A DNA stretch of 64,000 bases from CAYNRA01 sp046296415 (GTDB taxonomy: Bacteria > Bacteroidota > Bacteroidia > Cytophagales > Spirosomataceae). The notes under the pieces are model-generated. The model was not told the DNA's origin, did not search any database, and was given only the letters and a program-made list of their open reading frames with translations. Where the stretch lies: positions 1,333,978-1,397,977 of the forward strand of contig JBKBLN010000001.1 of NCBI GenBank assembly GCA_046296415.1, read 5' to 3'. Shown here one piece after another: positions 44,101 to 53,186 of the stretch. Position 1 is the stretch's first letter. Every line of letters begins with the position of its first letter. The position numbers were made by a program, and so were the translations under genes.

Positions 44101-44241
44101 AACTTGTTGTTGTTTACCAAATACACAGGATGGGATCCTGAAGTGAGCAACGGCGGGCAGTCAGCCTTGAATCGTGGAGACGACTACGATGCCTACCCAC
44201 GGCCTCGTACCTTCACTGCTGGTGTAAACTTTACTTTTTAA
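41128..44241 (+). CDS. SusC/RagA-family TonB-dependent transporter (second pair)
   Basis: This 1037-residue outer-membrane transporter has a signal peptide (LWMLPLVMGISSGSLWA), a CarboxypepD_reg-like domain (about 43-120), the TonB-box-like TLEEVVVVGYG, and a plug with GSNSISSGSEPLYVIDGFPVY and the signature ILKDASGTSIYGSRGSNGVVLITTKRG. The barrel ends TAGVNFTF. Adjacent galactokinase and beta-galactosidase genes suggest a galactoside ligand. This specificity is inferred. Confidence 0.95.
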   Translation: MRRITTKALWMLPLVMGISSGSLWANPENRAGITVSQPAPVDRRVTGTVVDETGEGLPGVSVAVKGTTRGTTTDVNGKFELQIPDNAATLVFSFTGYLSQEIAIGNQSAFQVNMKLDTKTLEEVVVVGYGAVKRSDLTASVASVKSEQIKAFPTQSVDQALTARATGINVTQASGAPGGGSTVRIRGSNSISSGSEPLYVIDGFPVYSDNAAASAGGDRVASNVLATLNPNDIESIEILKDASGTSIYGSRGSNGVVLITTKRGKAGQTRVNYESSHSVQTIARRIDMMNASEYAQFQNQRAISRGQSIPFPNPASLGEGVNWLDETSRNGSIINHNLTFSGGNDKSQFLVAGGYFKNNGIIKNTDFERFSLRTNIDSRFFNDKVRLGVSTTLNRTSSNAIPTDRGGPGGAIITILGQSPIGPVFEQDGSYRFEPYDGRFPTNPLAEVMEIIDTDRGIRFLGNTYVQWEVAKNLFFKTSIGVDLLSNSRETYYSDLTRLGRERGRSYEIGNRNITNLLNENTLNYSKTIGSNQRIDALVGYTYQQDDNRFGGVQSNQFAFNDFNVNNIQNGVDFRRPFTSKTQWTLQSFLARVNYSLMDKYLVTLTARRDGSSRFGANNKWATFPSAAFKWKIKEESFLQDVDGISDLGFRVSYGVTGNSELPIGRSLASLNTGAYLFNNQLVPVVFQNRPPNPDLRWESTAMFNIGLDLALFNNKLKITTDYFNNNTRDLLLEVALAPSSGFSRALQNAGSLQNQGFEFSADWVAIDKKDLRWDINFNASTLKNVVTSLAGTPPFYSYVGSHLGPEGSYIAEGLPIGGWYGYKYIGIWQSADEIANNPSIRGIDKPGYPRYEDVNGDGVIDIGDRTFLGDPNPRFIWGFNSKVTYKRFDFTLFFRGAHGQKVRNLQASEHADGVGNYNQYRSVFTDSWSTSNPNGTRPIIDATREFPSFFRRSSFFIEDGSFIRLQNLAIGYTLPKIKGIENARVYVSGQNLLLFTKYTGWDPEVSNGGQSALNRGDDYDAYPRPRTFTAGVNFTF

Positions 44242-44265
44242 TTCACCCTAATCAAGAAAAGAAAA

Positions 44266-45780
44266 ATGGCAAAAAATGTAATCTATGCTTTGCTAGGAGC
44301 GGCGGGATTGACCCTGAGTGTGGTAGGGTGCCAGGATTTGACCGAGCGGCCTGACTTTGCAAGTCCCGAATCGTTCTTTAAAAATGGTGCCGACATGGAA
44401 GCGGCCATCAATGGAGCCTATGCTCCGCTCAACCAACAATGGTTCAATACATTCTATAACCGATGTGTATTTGATTGTGCGTTGGGTATTACGACAGGTT
44501 ACGAAAAAGGACCTCAGTATTACAAACAAGGTTCGTATGTAGCTTCCGATGAGTATATTGATGCTTACTGGCGCGATAACTATGATGGGATTAACCGAGC
44601 CAACACCGTGCTTGCCCGTATAGCCGAAGTCCCAACAGAGAATATCTCAACGGCTCTTAAAACACGGATCATGGGGGAAGCCCATTTTCTTCGGGCTCTG
44701 TACTATTACCAGTTATACGTTTTCTTCGAAAACATACCCGTAGTAGACAAGCCGACAGCTGTATTGGGAGAATATGCATCCAATGACGGTGGTAAAGCCA
44801 AAGCTTTGGCCTTGATGACCGCGGACCTAACAGCTGCTGAAAATGAATTGCCCGCTCAACCTGCGGGTGGCCGCCCAACTCGGTGGGCAGCTAAAACGCT
44901 TTTGGCAAAAGTTCATTTGGAGGCTGGTCGCAACAATGAAGCCGCTGCAAAGGCTGAGGAAGTCATCCGGAATTCAGGATTGACTCTATTCAGCGACTTC
45001 TCTAAAAACTTCGATGTTGAGAATGAAAATATGGGCGAGCGTCTATTTGAGATCCAGAACGATTTCTTCCGGAATCCGACAAACTTCAATAACATGCACG
45101 CTCACTTTACTCCAACCGACTGGGATGGTGGTAATCCTTTTACTCTGGAGCCAGGTGACAATGTCACGGCTGCTGGATGGGGTGATGCCTGGATTGTTGG
45201 TGATACTAAATTTAGAGCGCAATTTGCCAATGGAGATCGTCGGATCAATCCAACCTTTATGGAGCAATATCGTTCCAAAAATGCAGGGGGAGACGTGGTT
45301 CGATATGACCCCAATGCTCCATCACCGTTTATCGCTCCAGGTAGCCCAGACCGTCGGTATAAAAATGTAATTTTCCAAAAAGTCATTGAATACCGTACCG
45401 GTGGCTGGCAAAATACACGTAAAAATTTCGTGATTTTGCGTTTAGCTGATGCCTACCTTGTCCACTCGGAAGCGGTTGCCAATGGTGCTCCTGGTGATGC
45501 GTATTTCGGTATCAATGCCATTCGTCAACGGGCTGGACTAACTCCACTCTCTGGCTTGTCGAATACGGCATTGAAAAACGAAATCTTCTGGGAATGGTTG
45601 CGTGAATTTGCAGGGGAGGGCTGGGCTTTTGCCACCGCTCGTCGTTTCAACAAAACCGCCGAGTTGATCCGTGATTACGCGGGTGGTCGTGTGGTTGATA
45701 ACAACAAATGGCGCTTGTTACCACTTCCTTTGGTAGAATTAAATGCTAATCCAGGGTTAAAACAAAACACAGGTTGGTAA
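44266..45780 (+). CDS. RagB/SusD-family nutrient-binding lipoprotein (second pair)
   Basis: This 504-residue lipoprotein has signal and lipobox AGLTLSVVGC, then the SusD helical scaffold with IMGEAHFLRALYYYQLYVFF and EIFWEWLREFAGEGWAFATARRFNKT. It is surface-exposed and pairs with the SusC encoded 24 nt upstream. A clear terminator follows. Confidence 0.94.
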   Translation: MAKNVIYALLGAAGLTLSVVGCQDLTERPDFASPESFFKNGADMEAAINGAYAPLNQQWFNTFYNRCVFDCALGITTGYEKGPQYYKQGSYVASDEYIDAYWRDNYDGINRANTVLARIAEVPTENISTALKTRIMGEAHFLRALYYYQLYVFFENIPVVDKPTAVLGEYASNDGGKAKALALMTADLTAAENELPAQPAGGRPTRWAAKTLLAKVHLEAGRNNEAAAKAEEVIRNSGLTLFSDFSKNFDVENENMGERLFEIQNDFFRNPTNFNNMHAHFTPTDWDGGNPFTLEPGDNVTAAGWGDAWIVGDTKFRAQFANGDRRINPTFMEQYRSKNAGGDVVRYDPNAPSPFIAPGSPDRRYKNVIFQKVIEYRTGGWQNTRKNFVILRLADAYLVHSEAVANGAPGDAYFGINAIRQRAGLTPLSGLSNTALKNEIFWEWLREFAGEGWAFATARRFNKTAELIRDYAGGRVVDNNKWRLLPLPLVELNANPGLKQNTGW

Positions 45781-45787
45781 TCTGACG

Positions 45788-45818
45788 AAGGCCCGGGAAT
45801 TCTCCTGGGCCTTTTTTA
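45788..45818 (+). terminator. Intrinsic terminator after the second susD
   Basis: AAGGCCCGGGA pairs with TCCTGGGCCTT (one mismatch) around ATTC and runs into six T. Confidence 0.85.
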
Positions 45819-45823
45819 AATGT

Positions 45824-48800
45824 ATGTATATGTTTCATCGGGGTCGTTTATTTTATGGCGCTTTACTAATTTTAGGCTTTCTATGTCAATGCAAACCTCA
45901 AAATCCTTGGTTTGAAGAAATAAAAGATGCTGGACTTGATTTTGAAAATCAAGTCACAGAATCCGATCAAGACAATGCCATCGACTTTCTTTATGTTTAC
46001 AATGGTGGCGGTGTAGGGATTGCCGATATCAATGGCGATCAACTACCGGATCTTTGCTTTACCGGAAACCAATCGCCCGGTAAATTATACCTAAATAAAG
46101 GAAATTTTTCCTTTGAAGATATTACTCAGTACCTCGAAAAGCCCATCACCGGTTGGTGTACGGGAGTTTCTTGGGCTGATCTCAATCAAGATAGTTTTCC
46201 CGACTTAATCATTGCCCGATCAGGCAATGGTCCTAAAAATCAACGAACCAATCTCGTCTATTTAAATCCAGGCAAAATTGGGTCCATTTGGCGAGAAGTC
46301 AGCTCCGACATAGGTTTGACTCAAGAAGATTGGACAACCCAAACTCTTTGGTTCGATTTTGACCGTGATGGAGATCTTGATGGCTATCTCTTGAATGCTT
46401 CGAATGAGGAGCGTTATTCCAATCGCGTTCAGTTTGATCCTTCCAACTCAGGTTCTGCTTCCGACCGTCTCATGGTCAATCAATTTTCAGAAACTGGAAG
46501 GCTCTACTTCGAAGACCAAACGAAAGCCTGTGGCATTCTAGACAATGCCTTTGGATTAGGCATTACCATGGGAGATTTCAATCAAGATGGCTGGCCCGAT
46601 CTTTACGTGGCCAATGATTTTCTTGGGCATGATCTCATCTACCTGAATACAGGACAAAAAAGTTTTCGGGAAGTTTCAAAAGATAAATTACCTTATTCTA
46701 GCCATTTTTCCATGGGTTGTACCATCCTGGATGTTAATTATGATGGACTAGATGATGTTTTTGTGGCCGATATGTTGCCCAGCGCATCCGATCGACGACT
46801 CCGCATGACTGGGCCTCTTTCCAATGAAAGTATGCAGTATGTTCAAGAGAATGGGTACCACAAACAATTCATGCGGAATACCTTGCAAGTTCAATTAAAT
46901 CAAAGGTTTATTGAAGTTGCTCAAGCCTTTAACCTTGATCAAACCGATTGGTCTTGGTCACCCGTAGCCGCTGATTTCTCAAACGATGGGTTGACCGACT
47001 TGTTCATTTCCAATGGATATCCAAAAGATATAACCGATATGGATTTCATTGCATACAATGCAGAACTAGGACAAAAAGAAGGTAGATCCAAAGCAGATCA
47101 ACTCATTAAAACGTTAATTCAAAAGCAGCCCTCCCATGCTGCTGAAAACTTCTTATATGCAGGTGATGCCAATACAGGATTTCGGTCAATTGGCTGGACT
47201 GGTGAACAAGATGTTTCCAACGGAGCCATTGAGGCCGATTTGGACGGGGATGGGGCCTTGGATCTCATCATCAATCGACTAAATGCCCCAGCCCAAATTT
47301 GGCGTAACACCATAGCCAAAAAAGAAAGTCATTTCCTTATGATCGACCTAAAAGGGTCTAAAGAAAACCCTCTGGTTCATGGGACGCGTATCGATGTGTT
47401 TTTTAAAAATAAAGTATGGACGCGGTACCATCAGCCCGTTCGGGGGTATCAATCTAGTAGTCTTGGCCCCCTTCATGTAGGACTTGGTGAGGTCGAAGTC
47501 GTAGATTCTATCCGCGTTACCTGGCCAGACGGAAAGATTCAGGTTTTACCCTCTATCGCCTCTGGTAAAAGAACTATTCAGCGAGACGAGCGAAAAGTGC
47601 GAAAATCAAGTCCAGCTCGTTTAAGTGACCCAGAATCTAAACCGTCACAACCCGTGCCGTTGGTTGCTTGGGAACCAACCGCATTACAGCAAGATCAACA
47701 GGCTCCAGTGGAGCGAAAAGGGGATTGGGATGGGGATGGACTTCCAGATGTATTTCTTGGAGGTACATTGGATCGAAAAACACAAGTTCGGTTTGGAAAT
47801 CGATCCATTTGGGTCCGGCCTGAGAATACTCCTCAATGGATTACGGATGTGACTTGGGCAGATTTGAATCATGATGGCCTTTTGGATCTGATTCTGGGTG
47901 CAGGTGGTTGGATGTTTGAAAGGAATTCCACTTTTGCACAAAATGAAGTTTGGTACCAGCAATCCAATCACACATTTAAAAAAGGCGATATTCCTTTTGG
48001 CCCATTTCCAACCCGTAAATGCCTTGTTCAAGACTTTGATCAAAATGGTTTTTTAGACGTACTCGTGTTTCCGGGTAGGTGGCTTCACCATTATGGCGAT
48101 TGGGAAAAACCAGTCATTTGGCGGCAATTCGGAAATAACCAATGGAGAAAACAAGAAACTCAGTTTCCACCTGGTTTCTACACCGACGCTTTGTGGAGTA
48201 CTGTGGGAGAGGGTTGGGCCGTGGGAGAATTGCGGGGTATTTTGAAATTTACGTATAATAAAAATAAAGGATTTGAGTGGACCGAATTACCTCAATCCCG
48301 AGGGTTATGGCAATGTGTAGCGGAGGTGGAGCGGGGTAAAATTGTTTTTGGGAATTGGGGCATCAATACCGCTCTAAAGTCTGGCCCCGCCTATGTCTGG
48401 CTAGAAGATTGGGATGGAAACACCCTTCCAGATCCCGTATGGGTCGGTCCGGATAAGACCTTTCTTCATTTTCGGGAAGATTTGCTCAAACAATTGCCCA
48501 TGCTAAAAAAAATATTTCCGACCTACCAAAAGTATGCGGAGGCTAAAGCAATTGATTTCCCAGAATGGGTAGGAAAGTCAGGTCGAAATTGGATTCAGAT
48601 CCACGAATTGCGTACTATGTTTTGGGATGGTAAAACCTTAAAACCGCTGGCAGGCCCAGCCCAATGGGGTATTTTGCGAAGTATTGAGGTTTTGACTGCA
48701 GCCAAGTGGCTTGGTACTTTTTCTGACTCCCCACTTCATGTTATGAATAGAGGAGGGGGAGGGGTTCATACTTTACACGGCCAGTTGGATCAAGTTTCCT

Positions 48801-48829
48801 TTCCAAAGGATAAAAAAATAGCCCTTTGA
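45824..48829 (+). CDS. Large FG-GAP/VCBS-repeat and ASPIC/UnbV lipoprotein
   Basis: This 1001-residue protein has a lipoprotein-type signal (ALLILGFLCQC). At least nine DxNxDGxxDL-like calcium-loop repeats form a beta-propeller region, for example IADINGDQLPDL, MGDFNQDGWPDLYV, EADLDGDGALDLII and, after the ASPIC domain, RKGDWDGDGLPDVFLGG. The ASPIC/UnbV domain lies about residues 505-585 (RGYQSSSLGPLHVGLG, IRVTWPDGKIQ). Such proteins often accompany SusC/SusD loci and may bind glycans at the surface. Starts at 45824 and 45830 are both possible. Confidence 0.85.
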   Translation: MYMFHRGRLFYGALLILGFLCQCKPQNPWFEEIKDAGLDFENQVTESDQDNAIDFLYVYNGGGVGIADINGDQLPDLCFTGNQSPGKLYLNKGNFSFEDITQYLEKPITGWCTGVSWADLNQDSFPDLIIARSGNGPKNQRTNLVYLNPGKIGSIWREVSSDIGLTQEDWTTQTLWFDFDRDGDLDGYLLNASNEERYSNRVQFDPSNSGSASDRLMVNQFSETGRLYFEDQTKACGILDNAFGLGITMGDFNQDGWPDLYVANDFLGHDLIYLNTGQKSFREVSKDKLPYSSHFSMGCTILDVNYDGLDDVFVADMLPSASDRRLRMTGPLSNESMQYVQENGYHKQFMRNTLQVQLNQRFIEVAQAFNLDQTDWSWSPVAADFSNDGLTDLFISNGYPKDITDMDFIAYNAELGQKEGRSKADQLIKTLIQKQPSHAAENFLYAGDANTGFRSIGWTGEQDVSNGAIEADLDGDGALDLIINRLNAPAQIWRNTIAKKESHFLMIDLKGSKENPLVHGTRIDVFFKNKVWTRYHQPVRGYQSSSLGPLHVGLGEVEVVDSIRVTWPDGKIQVLPSIASGKRTIQRDERKVRKSSPARLSDPESKPSQPVPLVAWEPTALQQDQQAPVERKGDWDGDGLPDVFLGGTLDRKTQVRFGNRSIWVRPENTPQWITDVTWADLNHDGLLDLILGAGGWMFERNSTFAQNEVWYQQSNHTFKKGDIPFGPFPTRKCLVQDFDQNGFLDVLVFPGRWLHHYGDWEKPVIWRQFGNNQWRKQETQFPPGFYTDALWSTVGEGWAVGELRGILKFTYNKNKGFEWTELPQSRGLWQCVAEVERGKIVFGNWGINTALKSGPAYVWLEDWDGNTLPDPVWVGPDKTFLHFREDLLKQLPMLKKIFPTYQKYAEAKAIDFPEWVGKSGRNWIQIHELRTMFWDGKTLKPLAGPAQWGILRSIEVLTAAKWLGTFSDSPLHVMNRGGGGVHTLHGQLDQVSFPKDKKIAL

Positions 48830-48845
48830 AACGGGGTAAAGTCTG

Positions 48846-48853
48846 TATTTTTG
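48846..48853 (+). promoter_or_regulatory. -7 box of the galK operon
   Basis: TATTTTTG matches TAnnTTTG and lies 69 nt upstream of galK, giving a leader that contains the hairpin at 48880-48901. Confidence 0.5.
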
Positions 48854-48879
48854 TTTCATCACTAGGTGTTTTTCAAATA

Positions 48880-48908
48880 GTCCCCAACTTGGTTTGGGGA
48901 CCTATTTT
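48880..48908 (+). terminator. Hairpin with short T-run in the galK leader
   Basis: GTCCCCAA (48880-48887) pairs perfectly with TTGGGGAC (48894-48901) and is followed by CTATTTT. It could end the upstream lipoprotein transcript, or act as an attenuator if the promoter at 48846 is used. Confidence 0.5.
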
Positions 48909-48922
48909 AAACTCGTAAAATT

Positions 48923-50125
48923 ATGCGAATAAAAAGCGCGAACGATGTTCGAGAGGCGTTTCAAAATCATTTTGGTGAAGAGCCAGAGCTAATCGTTAGG
49001 GCCCCAGGCCGGATCAATCTTTTAGGGGAACATACCGATTACAACGAAGGTTTTGTACTTCCTGCTGCGATCAACCGAGCTATATTTTTGGCTTTTTCTC
49101 CCCAAGAAATGCCCAAGGCGGACGTGGTAGCATGTGATATGCACGAGGAGCACGCAACTCTATCATGGGAGGAAAACTCGTCCATAGATTCTCACCACTG
49201 GTCAGTTTATCCCTATGGTGTCATGCAATCCATTAAGCAGTTACATCCTCAATTACCCAAAAGCGGATTTAAGCTGGTTTTTGGAGGCGATATCCCAAGT
49301 GGTGCGGGATTGTCTTCTTCCGCCGCTATTGAATCGGGTATTATTTATGGCCTTTCAACTATGTTTGGTTGGCAATTACCTCGCTTGGAGATGGCTCTAT
49401 TAGCACAATATGCCGAACAGAAATTTGTTGGATTGCAATGTGGCTTGATGGATATGTATGCCAGTTTGCACGGAAAAAAAGATGCCGTGATTCAATTGGA
49501 TTGCCGGACTCAGACCCACGGGTATTTCCCACTGGATTTGGGTGATTATGAGTTGGTTTTATTCAATACCAATGTGAAACACGCTTTGGTCAACTCTGCC
49601 TACAATCGACGGCGAGAAGCTTGTGAAAAAGGAGTAGAGATGCTTCAAAAACAAGGTTTTTCGGTGGTATCACTCCGCGATGCTTCCATGGATATGCTAC
49701 TCCAAGTGAAGTCTGCTATTTCAACCGAGGTTTGGAATCGGTGTTCTTACGTGATTCAGGAAAATGAACGCGTAAAGGCAATTTGTGAGGCCTTGGATAA
49801 AGGAAACTTACAAGAGGTGGGTGCCTTAATGAAACAAACTCATCGAGGTCTTAGCCAATTATATGAGGTGAGTTGCCCTGAACTAGATTTTCTGGCGGAT
49901 CAAGCCATTTCGTATGCTGGAGTTCTGGGAGCCCGTATGATGGGTGGTGGATTTGGCGGTTGCACTCTTAATTTAGTGCATAAAGACCAAGTAGAGAACC
50001 TATGCCAACACCTGAAATTTGCCTATGAAAAAGCCTTTCCTTTGCCTTTGACCTGGTATCGAGTAACTCCCCAAGAGGGTTGTGAAGTAGTTTGGAAGAA
50101 AAATCTAGCAGAAATTTCCCTTTAA
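48923..50125 (+). CDS. galK: Galactokinase
   Basis: This 400-residue GHMP kinase phosphorylates galactose to galactose-1-phosphate. The galactokinase signature GRINLLGEHTDYNEGFVLP is at residues 29-47. The ATP loop GGDIPSGAGLSSSAAIE is near 126-142, the catalytic aspartate region GLQCGLMDMYAS follows, and motif 3 MMGGGFGGCTLNL is near the end. It leads an operon with GH2 beta-galactosidase (5 nt gap) and GlpD. Confidence 0.96.
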   Translation: MRIKSANDVREAFQNHFGEEPELIVRAPGRINLLGEHTDYNEGFVLPAAINRAIFLAFSPQEMPKADVVACDMHEEHATLSWEENSSIDSHHWSVYPYGVMQSIKQLHPQLPKSGFKLVFGGDIPSGAGLSSSAAIESGIIYGLSTMFGWQLPRLEMALLAQYAEQKFVGLQCGLMDMYASLHGKKDAVIQLDCRTQTHGYFPLDLGDYELVLFNTNVKHALVNSAYNRRREACEKGVEMLQKQGFSVVSLRDASMDMLLQVKSAISTEVWNRCSYVIQENERVKAICEALDKGNLQEVGALMKQTHRGLSQLYEVSCPELDFLADQAISYAGVLGARMMGGGFGGCTLNLVHKDQVENLCQHLKFAYEKAFPLPLTWYRVTPQEGCEVVWKKNLAEISL

Positions 50126-50130
50126 GAAAT

Positions 50131-53100
50131 ATGAAATGGTTTAATTGTTTTTTGTTAAGTATATTGACCGGTTCCTCCGTTTTTTCACAAATGTTTACCG
50201 GTACCGAATGGCAAGATCCTGCAGTTACAGGAAAAGGGCAAGTTCCTTTGCGTTCCTATATTCAATCTTATGCCTCGCTCTCCGAAGCAAAATTGGGTTG
50301 GATGTCCTCTCGAGAACTGAGTCTTGATGGTCGTTGGAAGTTCCATTATGCTTTGAATCCAGAACAAGCTCCCAAAAAACCCCAACTTACTCAAGATTTC
50401 CGAGGATGGGGTTCCATTCAAGTTCCGGGAAACTGGGAACTACAAGGCTTTGGAACACCCATTTATACCAATGTCAATTATCCATTTCCTAAAAATCCCC
50501 CCTTCATTGACCCAAGTCATAATCCGGTAGGAACGTATCATACCACATTTGAGGTACCCAGTACCTGGAAAGATTATGAAATCGAGTTGCACTTTGGTTC
50601 TATCTCTGGGGCTGCCTATATCTGGGTCAATGGGCAAGAAATTGGTCTGTCGAAAGTGGCCAAAACCGAAGCGATCTTTGCCATTTCCAAGGCTCTTCGT
50701 CAAGGGAAAAACGATCTGACGGTCCAGGTCTATCGTTGGCATGATGGTTCCTATTTGGAAGATCAAGATTTTTGGCGATTATCAGGTCTAGAGCGTAGTG
50801 TGAAATTGGTTGCTCGACCCAAGTTGCGTTGGGAGGATTGGACCTTACGTGCCGGTTGGGATCCCTCAGGTGGTCAATTGCAAGTGAATGTACAAACAAC
50901 CGCCGTTCAGACAGACTTGATACTGACCGATCCAGCGGGAAAAATTGTTTACCAAGAATCCAAAAAAGGCCGGAATCTGGTATTTGTCAAAAAATTACCT
51001 GGAGTCCTTCCCTGGTCCGCCGAATCACCAACATTGTATTCTATGTACCTTGTGTCCTCCGATGAAAAAGGCCAAGTAACGGAGGTTATCCCGCAAAAAG
51101 TTGGATTTCGAACGGTTCAAATTACCCCAAAGGGGTTATTGGTGAATGGAAATCGGATTTGGGTGAAAGGTGTGAATCGGCATGAACACGATCCCAAAAC
51201 GGGACGAACTCTTACCTTGGAGTCAATGAAGCAAGATATCTTACTCATGAAACAACACCATATCAATACGGTTCGTGCCTCACACTATCCAAATGACCCC
51301 CGATGGTATGCTTTGTGTGACGAATACGGGTTATATGTGGTCGATGAGGCAAATATCGAATCACATGGAATGGGTGTCGAAATTCAAGGTCCTTTTGATA
51401 CCTTAGCCCACCCCGCCTATCAAGTTAAATGGAGAGAGGCACATCTAGATCGAATTCGACGCGTGATCGAACGAGATAAAAATATGACCTCAATTATCCT
51501 GTGGTCTTTAGGAAATGAATGTGGAAATGGGCCTGTTTTTTATGAAGCATATGACTGGCTGAAACAGAAAGATCCCACCCGATATATCATGTTTGAACAA
51601 GCGGATGAACATCGGAATACCGATATCGTGGCTCCAATGTATCCCACGATATCGGCCATGAAGGCCTATGCTGCCTCTGGAAAAACCCGTCCCTACATCA
51701 TGTGTGAATACGCCCATGCCATGGGGAATTCGACAGGAAACTTTGCTTGGTATTGGGATATTATCTATCAATCCAATAATATGCAAGGTGGATGTATTTG
51801 GGACTGGGTGGATCAAGGTATTTCTGCTGAAGATCCCTTTAGAGGTCCGTATTTCGCTTATGGAGGTGACTTAGGTGGTCAAGCGTTTACAAACGACGAG
51901 AACTTTTGTGCTAACGGACTCGTCACCGCGGATCGTCAAATAAAACCCGGATTGTTGGAGGTTAAAAAGGTGTATCAGCCTATACTTTTCAAACAAGGCA
52001 AAACTTGGAATTCGTTTGTGGTTCAAAACACCCAAGAAGTAACGAGTTTACAACCCTATTCATTTGTTTGGAAGCTGTATCAAAATGGTGCATTGTATGC
52101 CTCTGGGACTTTTGAGGCTTCCGCCAAACCGGGAGAGAGCCAGGACCTGGCACTTAGTCTACCCCCATTACCCCGTACTCTAGATGAATTTACATTGCAT
52201 TTGGAAGCCTATAGAAAGGAAGCAACAGTTTATTCTCCTGCCAATTGGTTAGCCTCGGCCCAAGAGTTTATCCTTCAACCCAAAATTTGGAATGGAAGTG
52301 CGGAGAAACTGATTCCTCAGATCAAATCAGATCAAAAGATTGAATTGGCTTCTGGCGACCATCGGGTGGTATTTCCCAATACCGGAGAACCTCAGTGGTT
52401 TATTGGAAATACCCTTCAAGCACAAGGTCTTTTCAAACCTTATTTTTGGAGAGCTCCAGTCGACAATGACTTTGGCCATCAGTTTCAAGAAAAAGTTGGT
52501 TTCTGGCGAACAGCCCACGCCACACTTAAAACTGATTCGGTGAAAGTAATTGACCGGGAGGTTCGAGTCTACCAGCGTGGACCCGGTTTACGTCTTGAAA
52601 TGGCTTATTGGGCCGAGCTAGGTGGGTATTTCGGACAAAGATTATCGCTTTCAATCGATACAACTCTTGTGCCAGAGTTACCCAGAATGGGCATGCGGAT
52701 GATCGTCCCAACGGAGTACGCCAAACTAAATTATTATGGACGTGGGCCAGTTGAAAATTATCCGGATCGAAATACCTCCACTTTTTTAGGTATTTACGAA
52801 CAGGATGCTGCCGACATGTTCTCCTCATTTTACATTCGGCCGCAAGAAAACGGCTACCGAACTGATGTTCGTTGGCTTCATTTGAAAAGTCCTAAAACGA
52901 GCCTTCAGGTAGAAGGAATTAAAAGTCCTGTCTGCTTTTCGCTTTTACCTTATTTAACAGAGGATCTGGATCCAGGAATTACCAAGAAAAATCAACATCC
53001 CAACCAATTACCTATCCGAAATTATCGAGTCTTACATGTAGACTTGACCCAAAGAGGTCTAGGAGGTGATAATTCGTGGGGCTATATGCCGCAAGATGCC

Positions 53101-53160
53101 TATCGTTTATTGCGTTCAAATTACACGTATGAATTTAGGTATCGCTGGATAGAAAAATAA
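50131..53160 (+). CDS. Exported GH2 beta-galactosidase
   Basis: This 1009-residue LacZ-like enzyme has a signal peptide (WFNCFLLSILTGSSVFSQ); the longer frame from 50092 overlaps galK and is rejected. Domains in order are the jelly-roll sugar-binding domain (FRGWGSIQVPGNWELQGFG), Ig-like domains, the TIM barrel with acid/base E463 in LWSLGNECGNG and nucleophile E526 in MCEYAHAMGNSTG, and the Bgal_small_N domain (WRAPVDNDFG; YYGRGPVENYPDR). It cleaves terminal beta-galactosides, probably in the periplasm, feeding galK. Confidence 0.95.
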   Translation: MKWFNCFLLSILTGSSVFSQMFTGTEWQDPAVTGKGQVPLRSYIQSYASLSEAKLGWMSSRELSLDGRWKFHYALNPEQAPKKPQLTQDFRGWGSIQVPGNWELQGFGTPIYTNVNYPFPKNPPFIDPSHNPVGTYHTTFEVPSTWKDYEIELHFGSISGAAYIWVNGQEIGLSKVAKTEAIFAISKALRQGKNDLTVQVYRWHDGSYLEDQDFWRLSGLERSVKLVARPKLRWEDWTLRAGWDPSGGQLQVNVQTTAVQTDLILTDPAGKIVYQESKKGRNLVFVKKLPGVLPWSAESPTLYSMYLVSSDEKGQVTEVIPQKVGFRTVQITPKGLLVNGNRIWVKGVNRHEHDPKTGRTLTLESMKQDILLMKQHHINTVRASHYPNDPRWYALCDEYGLYVVDEANIESHGMGVEIQGPFDTLAHPAYQVKWREAHLDRIRRVIERDKNMTSIILWSLGNECGNGPVFYEAYDWLKQKDPTRYIMFEQADEHRNTDIVAPMYPTISAMKAYAASGKTRPYIMCEYAHAMGNSTGNFAWYWDIIYQSNNMQGGCIWDWVDQGISAEDPFRGPYFAYGGDLGGQAFTNDENFCANGLVTADRQIKPGLLEVKKVYQPILFKQGKTWNSFVVQNTQEVTSLQPYSFVWKLYQNGALYASGTFEASAKPGESQDLALSLPPLPRTLDEFTLHLEAYRKEATVYSPANWLASAQEFILQPKIWNGSAEKLIPQIKSDQKIELASGDHRVVFPNTGEPQWFIGNTLQAQGLFKPYFWRAPVDNDFGHQFQEKVGFWRTAHATLKTDSVKVIDREVRVYQRGPGLRLEMAYWAELGGYFGQRLSLSIDTTLVPELPRMGMRMIVPTEYAKLNYYGRGPVENYPDRNTSTFLGIYEQDAADMFSSFYIRPQENGYRTDVRWLHLKSPKTSLQVEGIKSPVCFSLLPYLTEDLDPGITKKNQHPNQLPIRNYRVLHVDLTQRGLGGDNSWGYMPQDAYRLLRSNYTYEFRYRWIEK

Positions 53161-53186
53161 ATTAAATGACTGATAATTAATTTATT

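Noticed and set aside
45824..48829. FG-GAP/ASPIC protein as a toxin or adhesin system
   Set aside because: Such calcium-loop lipoproteins commonly accompany SusC/SusD loci, and no secretion or immunity genes are adjacent.
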